Shown here: positions 17,853 to 26,512 of the stretch, one piece after another | How the letters are laid out: each line of letters starts with the position of its first letter | Position numbering within the stretch: the first letter of the stretch is position 1 | From: Sediminibacterium sp. | GTDB lineage: Bacteria > Bacteroidota > Bacteroidia > B-17B0 > Aurantibacillaceae | Length of the DNA stretch: 64,000 nt | Direction of reading: 5' to 3' | Assembly (NCBI GenBank): GCA_030054095.1 | Contig: JASGCO010000006.1 | Span: 62,001-126,000, forward strand | Translations under genes and position numbers: made by a program | Notes under the pieces: generated by a model | Databases searched by the model: none | What the model was told of the DNA's origin: nothing | The model's input: the letters and a program-made list of their open reading frames with translations, nothing else

Positions 17853-18287
17853 TTATTTTTTCAACGCATCGCGGATTTCCATCAGTAACTTCTCCTGAGC
17901 GCTTGGTTCTGGTGGAGCAGCAGGTGCCGCTTCTTCTTTCTTTTTAGCGGCGTTAATAGCCTTAATAACTAAAAACATCGCAAACGCCACTATAATAAAA
18001 TCAATTGTTGCTGTTACAAAAGCGCCCCATTGAATAGCAACTTCTGCTTTTGCCGGCGTTATAACTGCACCGGCAGCATCTTTCACCTCTACCACAGCAT
18101 CTTTTAATATAATTTTTTTGTCATTCAAATCAATGCCTCCCATAATTAACCCTACAATTGGAGCAAACATCTTTTCTACAAACGCGGTAACAACCTTTCC
18201 AAAAGCACCACCCATTACAAAAGCTATTGCCATATCAACTAAATTGCCTTTCATGGCAAATTCCTTAAATTCTTTAATAAATCCCAT
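17853..18287 (-). CDS. mscL: Large-conductance mechanosensitive channel
   Basis: The 144-residue protein is MscL, an inner-membrane pentameric channel that opens under membrane tension during osmotic downshock. FKEFAMKGNLVDMAIAFVMGGAFGKVV is the N-terminal helix plus pore-lining TM1, AFVTATIDFIIVAFAMFLVIKA is TM2, and the C-terminal helix ends LLMEIRDALKK. A proline/alanine-rich linker (AAPAAPPEPS) precedes that helix. It is a single gene with its own terminator. Confidence 0.95.
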   Translation of the reverse strand: MGFIKEFKEFAMKGNLVDMAIAFVMGGAFGKVVTAFVEKMFAPIVGLIMGGIDLNDKKIILKDAVVEVKDAAGAVITPAKAEVAIQWGAFVTATIDFIIVAFAMFLVIKAINAAKKKEEAAPAAPPEPSAQEKLLMEIRDALKK

Positions 18288-18384
18288 TGTTATTTGTTTT
18301 TAAATTGATTAATTCGTTTCTATTTAATGGTCAAATTTAAAATTTAGCGTTTTAAATACTACTATTATCGTATAAATGAGTGGT

Positions 18385-19389
18385 TTAATTGTTTCCCAGT
18401 ACTTTTAGCAATTCATCTAATTTGGGTGTAAGGATAATCTCCGTACGCCGGTTCTTCTTTCTTGCTTCCACAGTTTTTGCTGAATCCAGAGGGAAAAATT
18501 CTCCCCGGCCAGCTGAGGTAATACGCTTAGGATCAATACTACTTCCGGTCAGTAAAATCTTTGTTACCGAGGTAGCACGCATCACGCTTAAATCCCAGTT
18601 GTCTTTGATTTCACCTTTTCCGGCCATAGGAACATCATCTGTATGACCTTCTACCATTACATTAATGTCTGCATTTTGCTCAAGTACTTTTGATACATTT
18701 TTCAATGCTTCAACACCCTTTGCTTCCACATTGGTTTTCCCGCTCTGGAACAATAAACTCTCATCCATACTTACATACACCTTTCCATTTTTCTGTGTAA
18801 TGGTGAGGCCTTTGTTTTCAAAATTATATAACGCGTCGCTCAATTTTTTCTTTAAATCAGCGGCTGCCTGATCTTTTTTACGTAAAATATCTTCCAGTTC
18901 ATTCACTCTGGCCTCGCGCTTTTTAAGTTCTTCTCCAAGGGCTTCCAAATCTTTTTTCTGCTGATTTAAACGGGCTTCCAAAGCACGCAACTCATCTTGT
19001 TTCTTTAATAACTGCTCCTGAGTTAACTGAAGGTCGCCACTTAATTTCGCATTATCTTTTTCACTTCCGGCCAATAGCTTGTTTAAACGATCCATTAACT
19101 GGTTGTTTAACTGATCCAGTTTATCGTATTTGGAAGTCAGGTTACGGTAATTACTTCCAATGATAGAAGTGTCGCGTTTTAATCCCACGTTCTCCTTCTC
19201 GTTTTTAACCATTTGTTCTTTTAATTCGTTCAGTTTGGTTTCACTGGCCTGAGCGGCTGCTTTAGCCGATGCCAAATCTGTTTCGCAGGTTTTAAATTTC
19301 TCTTTCAACTCATCGTGTACGCGGTGCGTTACACAAGCTGTATTAAAAGTGGCTGCCGCTATTACCAACAGGTAAATTGATTTTTTCAT
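18385..19389 (-). CDS. OmpA-family lipoprotein with long coiled coil
   Basis: A 334-residue lipoprotein: signal peptide with lipobox Cys19 in FNTAC, a long charged coiled coil at about 25-190, then a C-terminal OmpA/MotB-like peptidoglycan-binding domain (VEGHTDDVPM, NWDLSVMRATSV, NRRTEI). It probably tethers the outer membrane to peptidoglycan across the periplasm. The start is the ATG at 19389 because the longer frame beginning at 19419 adds 10 residues that disrupt the signal peptide. Related Bacteroidota proteins are annotated as OmpA family; no specific name is justified. Confidence 0.85.
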   Translation of the reverse strand: MKKSIYLLVIAAATFNTACVTHRVHDELKEKFKTCETDLASAKAAAQASETKLNELKEQMVKNEKENVGLKRDTSIIGSNYRNLTSKYDKLDQLNNQLMDRLNKLLAGSEKDNAKLSGDLQLTQEQLLKKQDELRALEARLNQQKKDLEALGEELKKREARVNELEDILRKKDQAAADLKKKLSDALYNFENKGLTITQKNGKVYVSMDESLLFQSGKTNVEAKGVEALKNVSKVLEQNADINVMVEGHTDDVPMAGKGEIKDNWDLSVMRATSVTKILLTGSSIDPKRITSAGRGEFFPLDSAKTVEARKKNRRTEIILTPKLDELLKVLGNN

Positions 19390-19567
19390 GGGTTTACTTA
19401 ATATGCTCAAAAATAACACTTTTAATTATTTATTTCAGTCCTCCGCACACAACTGAGTTTCAGTACATAAAATGGCCTTTTTCTTTGCTGCGTAACACTT
19501 GTTACAGTTCCCCTGAATACCAGATGATATACATCAGGAACTGAATCCGGATATGGCAGGAAAGACG

Positions 19568-19575
19568 TAACTTTG
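19568..19575 (+). promoter_or_regulatory. -7 promoter box of the thioredoxin-like gene
   Basis: TAACTTTG matches TANNTTTG, 64 bases upstream of the ATG at 19640. Confidence 0.35.
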
Positions 19576-19639
19576 CTTTCTGAAAATTAATCCATGCGGC
19601 AATTAATTTCACCAATTATAAACTATAAAACCGTTTACC

Positions 19640-20239
19640 ATGATAAAACAAGAAGAACTCGTAAGGCCAATGAATTATAACGCTTACCGTACCCTTTTGG
19701 ATACATTAATGGCTGACCACAGAACTACTGGTAACGATCAGAGTGAAGATCACATTGCGTATGCAAAGATGAACCTGCAACGTATGCAGCGTCTTGAAAA
19801 AACAACGGTAATTAATGATCGTTTAAAAGCTGCTATATACAATCTTAAACAGCCGCTTCATTTGCTGGCTCTTACAGAGGGTTGGTGTGGCGATGCCGCA
19901 CAAAATCTGCCCGTATTTCATACGATGGAACAACTGGCTCCTGATAAAATAAAACTGGAAGTGGTACTGCGTGATGAGAATCTGGATTTGATGGATCAGT
20001 ATTTAACCAATGGCGGCCGGGCCATTCCAAAAGTAATTGCACGCTTTGTGAACACTGAGGATGTAGTATTTGCGTGGGGGCCAAGACCTGCCACAGCCCA
20101 ACAGATTATGCTGGAAATGAAAGCAAAAAATGCCAGTGTAAAGGAAAAGGGAGAAGCAATTCATTTATGGTACGCGAAAGACAAAACGCAAAGCTTGCAA
20201 AACGAACTCGCGGACTTACTGGAGCAATTAATCGCTTAG
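19640..20239 (+). CDS. Thioredoxin-family protein with single-cysteine WCGDA motif
   Basis: The 199-residue protein has a thioredoxin-like core with EGWCGDAAQNLP at 80-91, where the classic CxxC is C-GD-A, so only one cysteine (Cys83) is present. The cis-proline region GGRAIPKVIA fits the fold. This matches the Bacteroidota and Bacillota family with a WCGDA/WCGDS motif, whose function is not well defined; a role in thiol-based redox or peroxide handling is possible. It has no signal peptide, so it is cytoplasmic. No operon partner. Confidence 0.75.
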   Translation: MIKQEELVRPMNYNAYRTLLDTLMADHRTTGNDQSEDHIAYAKMNLQRMQRLEKTTVINDRLKAAIYNLKQPLHLLALTEGWCGDAAQNLPVFHTMEQLAPDKIKLEVVLRDENLDLMDQYLTNGGRAIPKVIARFVNTEDVVFAWGPRPATAQQIMLEMKAKNASVKEKGEAIHLWYAKDKTQSLQNELADLLEQLIA

Positions 20240-20295
20240 TGTTGGGTAATCTTTACCACTTAGTAAATCACGCGAATGAGCCATTAAACGTTAAA

Positions 20296-20634
20296 TTATT
20301 TTTTCGCAGTGGATTTACGTTGTCGGGCTGTAACCGTTGCATAAGCGGCTTTTAGCGCGTCTTTGCACATCTCTTCTGGCACTGTTTTAAGGTTTATGTG
20401 CGTCCATCCGTGTTTCCCCCATTTATTTGGCACAGGATAAATGACGGTCGTATCATACAACGAAAAAAGATCCTGATCTGTTTCGGAGAGTTTAATGGTA
20501 GCACGAAACTCCTTTTCGTTTAAAGTTGCGAAAATACAGGTACGGATACGAAACGAGGTTTTATCAAAATGTGGCTCTTCTTTAACATCATTAAAAGCCA
20601 TGGCCATTTTCCGGAATTTAGCGGCAGTTATCAT
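20296..20634 (-). CDS. MmcQ/YjbR family protein
   Basis: The 112-residue protein fits the MmcQ/YjbR fold (a double-wing DNA-binding-like fold). Visible features are EPHFDKTSFRI, ATLNEKEFRATIKLS and the conserved WGKHGWTHINLKTVPEEM segment near the C-terminus. Its molecular role is not established. It is convergent with the thioredoxin-like gene and divergent from hrpB. Confidence 0.8.
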   Translation of the reverse strand: MITAAKFRKMAMAFNDVKEEPHFDKTSFRIRTCIFATLNEKEFRATIKLSETDQDLFSLYDTTVIYPVPNKWGKHGWTHINLKTVPEEMCKDALKAAYATVTARQRKSTAKK

Positions 20635-20694
20635 TGCTCCTAAGATACAAGTGTTAGCTTACTTTCACTAATTTTACACTTTCATTTTACGAAA

Positions 20695-23175
20695 GTGTTT
20701 GATCCTACTGCATACCCATTACCTGTCAGGGATTGTATCCCCGATCTTAAGCACCACTTAAGTAGGTCGGCAACAGCGTTATTGGGCGCCCCACCCGGAG
20801 CAGGAAAGAGTACACTCTTACCACTTGCTTTGCTGGACGCCGCTTGGCTGGAAGGTAAAAAAATCATCATGCTGGAACCCCGTCGTTTAGCGGCTAAAAG
20901 CATTGCTGGTCGTATGGCTCAAATGCTGGGCGAACCGGTAGGGGAAACCGTGGGGTACCGGATCAGGCTGGAAACCCGCATTGGGAAAAACACTCGTCTG
21001 GAAGTGGTAACAGAAGGCATTTTAACCCGTATGCTACAAAGCGATAATGCCCTGGAGGCATACGGACTGGTTATTTTTGATGAGTTTCATGAGCGGAGTC
21101 TGCAGGCAGATATGGCCCTGGCCTTGTGCCGCGAAGCACAACAGGTACTACGCCCTGAATTACGTATTCTGATTATGTCCGCTACACTTAATATGCCCGA
21201 CCTGCAGGCATTATTAAATGCGCCGGTAATTGAAAGCAGTGGACGTCAGTTTCCTGTGGATGTTTTTTATGGCAATGATGCGGATGAGAGTTTACTGCCG
21301 GAACTCACAGCTCAAAAAATAGCGGAAGCAGTGCAACAACACGAAGGAGACGTACTGGCGTTTTTGCCAGGAGAAGCGGACATACGGCGTTGTGAAGCAC
21401 TACTGAAAAATGATTTTCCTGAATTCCGCGTTCATCCTCTTTACGGGATGTTGCCGCCCGGCGTACAGCAAGCCGCTATTCTTCCCGATAAAAATGGTGT
21501 GCGCAAAATTGTTTTAGCCACCTCTATTGCCGAAACCAGTTTAACCATTGAAGGTATTCGTATTGTGGTAGACTGTGGGTTCAGTAAACGGCAGCGCTTT
21601 GATACACGCTCGGGTTTATCGAAACTTGAAACCCTGCGCATTACAAAAGATGCGGCTGATCAACGGGCCGGACGTGCAGGACGTTTGAGCAGCGGGGTAT
21701 GCTACCGCTTGTGGAGTCCGGCTACACAAAGCCGTTTGGCCGAGCACCGGGTACCGGAAATCTTGGAAGCTGATCTTTGCCCCCTGGTGTTAGAAATGGC
21801 TAAATGGGGCGTAAGTGATATATATAGTTTAAACTGGTTAAATCCTCCTCCAAAAACAAGCATTCGTCAATCGTACGATTTGTTAGAGCAATTAGGGGCT
21901 TTGAAAGAACAGAAACTAACTCCGCATGGACAAGATATGCACCGTTTGGGCTGCCATCCGCGTATTGCCCACATGCTGTTATTGGCCAAAGATGAGACAA
22001 TGAAACAATTGGGCTGCGATATTGCCGCTTTGCTGGAAGAACGGGATCCTATGTCGCGCGAAAGTGGAATTGATATAACATTACGTGTAGAAACGCTCCG
22101 GCGCGCACGTTCTCTGAACCGCTTAACCGGTGCCTGGAAGCGTATTGCCGCTAATGCCGCCAACTACCTTCAATTATTACAATTGCAGGAAGGCAATGGC
22201 CCGGTGGTGTCGCACAGTTGCGGACTCCTGCTCGCCTATGCGTATCCCGAACGCATTGCCTCGGCCCGGCCCGGAAATAATGCGCGGTTTCAATTGGCCA
22301 ATGGCAAGTACGCTATGTTTTCGCATCAGGATGATCTGGCACATGAACCCTGGCTGGCAGTAGCACACATGGATTTACGCGAGGGCGATGGTAAAATTTT
22401 TCTGGCAGCCGCCTTAGATCCAACCGATTTGCAAAGTTTACTGAGAGAAGAAGAAAGCCTTTACTGGGACACACGAAAAGGTGGATTACAGGCCTTTACA
22501 GAATGGAAACTAGGTGCTTTGGTGTTACAGCGGAAAGCGCTTACACGCATCCCCGAAGCATTAATCAGTGGTGCCATTGCTAAAGCCATTGCAACCGAAG
22601 GGCTGAGTTTGCTGAACTGGGACGAAACCATGGAACAAATGCAAGCCCGTATTGCCAGTGTAAAAATCTGGTACACCGATCAATTGTGGCCGGATACCGA
22701 CACCGATTATCTTTTACAAAACGCTGAAAACTGGCTGGGGCCTTACCTCAGCACTTGCCGTAAACCGGATGACTTAAAAAAACTGAATCTGAGCGATTGT
22801 TTGTTACATTCCCTGAGTTGGGAACAACAACAAGCTCTCAACACTTTGGTTCCCGATAAATTAGAGGTGCCGAGTGGCTCAAAGTTACCGATTCGTTATT
22901 TTATGAATGGCGCTACGCCTGTTATGGCCGTAAGGCTTCAGGAGGTATTTGGCTTAGCCGATACCCCAAAAGTTAACAGTGGCCGCATGGCTATTGTACT
23001 GCATTTATTATCGCCCGGCTATAAACCCGTTCAGGTGACCAGCGATTTAAAAAGTTTTTGGGATAACCTTTACCATGATGTAAAAAAAGAATTACAACGG
23101 CGGTATCCCAAACACGCCTGGCCCGATGATCCGTGGAGTGCAAAGGCTGTGGCAAAAGGCAAAAGTGTAAAGTAA
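20695..23175 (+). CDS. hrpB: ATP-dependent helicase HrpB (DEAH family)
   Basis: The 826-residue protein has the HrpB layout: Walker A GAPPGAGKST at 31-40, the DEFHER box (motif II) at 129-134, LIMSATLN (motif III), QRAGRAGR (motif VI), then the HA2-like region and the HrpB-specific C-terminal domain (PIRYFMNGATPVMAVRLQEVFG, GYKPVQVTSDL). The length matches the family. HrpB is a predicted RNA/DNA helicase of the DEAH group with a poorly defined bacterial role. The start is GTG at 20695; no in-frame ATG lies upstream. Confidence 0.93.
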   Translation: MFDPTAYPLPVRDCIPDLKHHLSRSATALLGAPPGAGKSTLLPLALLDAAWLEGKKIIMLEPRRLAAKSIAGRMAQMLGEPVGETVGYRIRLETRIGKNTRLEVVTEGILTRMLQSDNALEAYGLVIFDEFHERSLQADMALALCREAQQVLRPELRILIMSATLNMPDLQALLNAPVIESSGRQFPVDVFYGNDADESLLPELTAQKIAEAVQQHEGDVLAFLPGEADIRRCEALLKNDFPEFRVHPLYGMLPPGVQQAAILPDKNGVRKIVLATSIAETSLTIEGIRIVVDCGFSKRQRFDTRSGLSKLETLRITKDAADQRAGRAGRLSSGVCYRLWSPATQSRLAEHRVPEILEADLCPLVLEMAKWGVSDIYSLNWLNPPPKTSIRQSYDLLEQLGALKEQKLTPHGQDMHRLGCHPRIAHMLLLAKDETMKQLGCDIAALLEERDPMSRESGIDITLRVETLRRARSLNRLTGAWKRIAANAANYLQLLQLQEGNGPVVSHSCGLLLAYAYPERIASARPGNNARFQLANGKYAMFSHQDDLAHEPWLAVAHMDLREGDGKIFLAAALDPTDLQSLLREEESLYWDTRKGGLQAFTEWKLGALVLQRKALTRIPEALISGAIAKAIATEGLSLLNWDETMEQMQARIASVKIWYTDQLWPDTDTDYLLQNAENWLGPYLSTCRKPDDLKKLNLSDCLLHSLSWEQQQALNTLVPDKLEVPSGSKLPIRYFMNGATPVMAVRLQEVFGLADTPKVNSGRMAIVLHLLSPGYKPVQVTSDLKSFWDNLYHDVKKELQRRYPKHAWPDDPWSAKAVAKGKSVK

Positions 23176-23193
23176 CACCTTATATATAATAAA

Positions 23194-23236
23194 ACCATCA
23201 GATACGGGCAAAATCACGAGGGCTGTATCTGATGGT
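23194..23236 (-). terminator. Inverted repeat, probable minus-strand terminator
   Basis: ACCATCAGATAC (23194-23205) is exactly repeated in inverse as GTATCTGATGGT (23225-23236) with a 19-base loop. Only the minus strand has a following T-rich stretch, so it likely ends the secreted-protein operon to its right, about 230 bases after the last stop. Confidence 0.6.
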
Positions 23237-23462
23237 CTCGAACTTTAAAATACAATAGTAATTCTATTACGTGCCTAAACCTAAACTTGCGTTTAAGAAT
23301 TCTCAACTCCCTAGTATTCAAAATGTCGTTCTTTCGTGCATTCTGGTTCATGGTTGTGTAACCAATATGTCCTCTTACCGTCTTCAAGTTTGCATTTCCC
23401 AAGCCCATTGCAACTATTGCCGCTCATTTCAAAATCCACTGTCTAAATACGGTTAAAACGGA

Positions 23463-23972
23463 TTATTTTTTTTGGTAAAGTTTTTTACACTCTTCCTCTG
23501 GTGTGGTAATGTCAGATCGGAAGGGGGCATCTTCCCCGTTGTAAAGAATCAAGTCCCACGACATTCCTTCTATCGAAATACTGTAGTGCTTTCCGTTTTC
23601 TGTAACAAAGTCGAGTGAATCATCTGATGTCACATCAATACTAGCCGTATGTATCATTTCCAGATATTCTTTGGCCTTTGATACGTAGAATACGCCCTCC
23701 TCTACCATGCTGTCAAATTCTTCTGCGCTTGCCGATTGTTCGCGCATTTTGTCTAAGTGCGTTTGGGATGGTAAAACAAATACACAGGTGCCAGGATCAA
23801 CGTTAATCACTTTCTTTTTTCTTTTCAAAAGAGTGTCCGCCCGCCCTGATTTCTGGATCACAGAGTCTGAATCGGGAGTGTTTCCTTTTTTGGGTACAGC
23901 TTGTCGGCAAGCAACAAGGGCTAAGCATACAGCCCCTAATGCATTGATCGTTTGTTTTCTTATCCGGCTCAT
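23463..23972 (-). CDS. Hypothetical lipoprotein
   Basis: The 169-residue product starts MSRIRKQ at 23972, directly after the stop of the gene before it, and has a lipoprotein signal ending LVAC. The mature part is charged and acidic with no recognised domain. The six-codon longer start would overlap the upstream gene and adds residues before the basic n-region, so it is less likely. It is translationally coupled to the secreted protein at 23974-25107, implying a shared process that cannot be named. Confidence 0.65.
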   Translation of the reverse strand: MSRIRKQTINALGAVCLALVACRQAVPKKGNTPDSDSVIQKSGRADTLLKRKKKVINVDPGTCVFVLPSQTHLDKMREQSASAEEFDSMVEEGVFYVSKAKEYLEMIHTASIDVTSDDSLDFVTENGKHYSISIEGMSWDLILYNGEDAPFRSDITTPEEECKKLYQKK

Positions 23973-23973
23973 A

Positions 23974-25107
23974 TTACTCTTCCAGTTCACCTGAACCTTT
24001 CATGGTTTGCTTAATATACCCTAATGGCACTGATAATTTAGAAAGTGAATTTTGCTCTACTGAGATAGTAATAGTTCCTTCTGATAATTTTTCAACGTTA
24101 TTTCCATCCCGGTTTGCGAAAAACCGCACTGTCATTTTGTGTTGACTTCCCGGCTTTAGTTTGTCCTGAAGGTCGTATATTAATTTAAAGAACGCGTAAT
24201 CCATCACATTTTCTTCCGGGCTCCATAGCTGATGCCCGTAATTGATGCAATAAACGTTGCTTTTGTTGTCCTTCTTCTTAATGTTATATGCCCAACTGGC
24301 ACTTGAGCGGCGTAATTTTTCTCTAGATGTTTTTACACCCTCCATTTCGTACTCAATATCCATTAAACAATCCTGACCACATACCTCTCCTATAGTTTTA
24401 TCAAAGTATGCTGCTGTAAATAATGCCTCTCCTAATTTATAGGTCTTTATAAATTTACTTTCATCATCTGTTGGTTTATCTGTTTCCCCATGATTAAATA
24501 TACCGTAAGAAGAGGCGAAAACAGTTTTTCCTACGTTATGCGCATATGTTGGATAACCCATCAGTTTCTCTTTTGTTTTACTGTTAGCAGCAGCTGATGC
24601 CTTCTTTGATCCAGCAGCAATTTTGGCACCGATGGTTTCATCATCCCAATCCTTTATTTTTGAACCATCCTTGGCACACACATTACTGATTTTATCTGTT
24701 CCGTCAAATTTTGGCGTATAGCTCTCAATAACCGCGAAAACACCTGGTTCCATCTGTATAAGATATGTTCCATATGTCCCCTTATAGGTAAGCATCCCCA
24801 ATTTTTTACCAAGCGATTTATCTTCAAACATTTCATAATTATTGCCCTGAAATTCAAATAACAATTTATTGCAGGTTACACCATCTTCTTCGCGAACATG
24901 TTTAACATCTACCTTCCCCTTTCCAAAAGGGCCTCCTACTTTTGTTATGTATTTTCCTTCAATAGTGGTATTATCAACCGAACCATCTGTTTGTTCAGAT
25001 GCCGCTTTGTCTTTTTTTCCACCCAATAAACTTCCTAGTTGCGCCTGTACGGCAACTGGTGCGGCCATTAGCATTGCCAAACCAGCTATTGTTACTTGTT
25101 TTTTCAT
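23974..25107 (-). CDS. Hypothetical secreted protein
   Basis: The 377-residue protein has a clear signal peptide (KKQVTIAGLAMLMAAPVAVQAQ) with cleavage after AQA-type residues, followed by a short glycine/lysine-rich linker (GSLLGGKKDK). The remainder is a mixed alpha/beta region with cysteines in GQDCLMDIE and VCAKDG; I do not recognise the family. It lies between two other secreted proteins on the same strand (30 bases from the one before, overlap-type junction with the one after), so it is part of a three-gene operon for exported proteins. Confidence 0.65.
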   Translation of the reverse strand: MKKQVTIAGLAMLMAAPVAVQAQLGSLLGGKKDKAASEQTDGSVDNTTIEGKYITKVGGPFGKGKVDVKHVREEDGVTCNKLLFEFQGNNYEMFEDKSLGKKLGMLTYKGTYGTYLIQMEPGVFAVIESYTPKFDGTDKISNVCAKDGSKIKDWDDETIGAKIAAGSKKASAAANSKTKEKLMGYPTYAHNVGKTVFASSYGIFNHGETDKPTDDESKFIKTYKLGEALFTAAYFDKTIGEVCGQDCLMDIEYEMEGVKTSREKLRRSSASWAYNIKKKDNKSNVYCINYGHQLWSPEENVMDYAFFKLIYDLQDKLKPGSQHKMTVRFFANRDGNNVEKLSEGTITISVEQNSLSKLSVPLGYIKQTMKGSGELEE

Positions 25108-25137
25108 TTTGTTTTATATCTTGTTTTAGTATGTATT

Positions 25138-26403
25138 TTACCAGTTAAGATTAACCGGGCCGCTTTGATCTGTGATTATCCCATCTCGTCCGTTTTGCCC
25201 GTCACGTTTACTGTTTTCTTTATTACGAGCACCCAGCCCGCCACGGTTGGTTACTTTAATCACGAAGTTTTCTGTTCCGTTGTCTCTTACAATCAGAATA
25301 TCTCCTCCGTTTCCGCCATTACCTGCGTTCTTATAAAAATCACTGTGCGATGTTCCGTCGTCTCCTGTCGCATTAATTGTAAGGACGGATTCGGGACTCA
25401 TTTTAAGACGTTGTATTACCTGTCCCGATTTGTCGGATACTTCGATTTTTAATAAGGTGGCCCCTTTTGCTGAAGCAGCCTTCTTAATTTTTACAGTGAG
25501 GCTTTTACCGCTTTGACCGTGTTCGCCCTGAATGGCATGAATACTGCTTTTCCCGTTATAGTTCAGTTCAACCGGCGTGTTGTAAAGCAGAGAAATGTTC
25601 GCATTTGCTTTAAGCGAATGGTGTCTGGAACGTACACTAATGATTACTTCATCTCCAGGAATCTGCGATACATCTTCTTTAACCACCACCGCTTCTTCTC
25701 CAAAACGTGCGCCTGTTACTTGTATGTCTAGATCCTCCCATGGAAGATAGCCACCAAGATTGGATGTCTTCAGAATTTTTCCGTCTGTAAGTTCTGCCTC
25801 AATTCCATAATGAATCTGGGATCCGGGACCATTCTTTTTATCACCATCCAGAACTTTCACCATCAGTGATTTCAGATTTTTTCCTTTCAGACTGGCCTCT
25901 GCTTTGTTCTTTTCTTCCACGTGTTGCTTCTGACGCACCACCTCGGCTCTTCCCTCTGTTTGGTTTTTAACAGAGGCACTTTGCTGCTTTAAAATTTTGT
26001 CCTGTATCGGTGCTCCATCGCCTTGCGCTTCTTTTCCGGGAGGGCAAAGAACAAATAATAACTTAATACTTTCTGACTCTGTTTTATAATAAAGAATGTT
26101 ACCATCCATTACCATAATGCGGCTACCTTCGTAATGAAAATAGGCAGGATACGATGCAAAATCTGGTCTAAAATTCTCTTCCAGAATATTCATTCGGTTC
26201 ACTACAACCTCACTAGTTTGCGACCCGTTCCGTTTAAATGTAACACCCCATGGTTTTGTTGTTTTCATTAACATGCCTCCACCTTCGCATTTGTAAACAG
26301 TATAATTACCATCGGGCAGAGTAGCAGATAACTCGTTCTGATTTTGGGCTTTGCCTGCTAAAATAAGAGCTGTGAAAATGGATGTGGCTATAATTTTAAA
26401 CAT
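25138..26403 (-). CDS. Hypothetical secreted protein with glycine-rich tail
   Basis: The 421-residue protein has a signal peptide (FKIIATSIFTALILAGKAQ). A charged linker at about 150-180 (KNQTEGRAEVVRQKQHVEEK) separates two parts. The C-terminal ~80 residues contain GNGGNGGDILIV and GRDGIITDQSG, a glycine-rich collagen-like or beta-helical segment, reminiscent of GGNG-repeat surface proteins. No enzyme motif is visible. It leads the three-gene secreted-protein run and may be exposed at the surface. Confidence 0.6.
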   Translation of the reverse strand: MFKIIATSIFTALILAGKAQNQNELSATLPDGNYTVYKCEGGGMLMKTTKPWGVTFKRNGSQTSEVVVNRMNILEENFRPDFASYPAYFHYEGSRIMVMDGNILYYKTESESIKLLFVLCPPGKEAQGDGAPIQDKILKQQSASVKNQTEGRAEVVRQKQHVEEKNKAEASLKGKNLKSLMVKVLDGDKKNGPGSQIHYGIEAELTDGKILKTSNLGGYLPWEDLDIQVTGARFGEEAVVVKEDVSQIPGDEVIISVRSRHHSLKANANISLLYNTPVELNYNGKSSIHAIQGEHGQSGKSLTVKIKKAASAKGATLLKIEVSDKSGQVIQRLKMSPESVLTINATGDDGTSHSDFYKNAGNGGNGGDILIVRDNGTENFVIKVTNRGGLGARNKENSKRDGQNGRDGIITDQSGPVNLNW

Positions 26404-26512
26404 ACTTTAGTGATTTATGCAGATTTATAATTGATTAATTAAGGTGATGCAGGAGGGCGGTGAAAAATTACAAGTAGTCAACCCTCTTTGTTTCGTACTT
26501 TGCGAATTAAGA

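Noticed and set aside
23214..23456. Overlapping short frames on both strands downstream of hrpB, considered a gene remnant
   Set aside because: No similarity to any family was recognised on either strand, and no coding features are visible.
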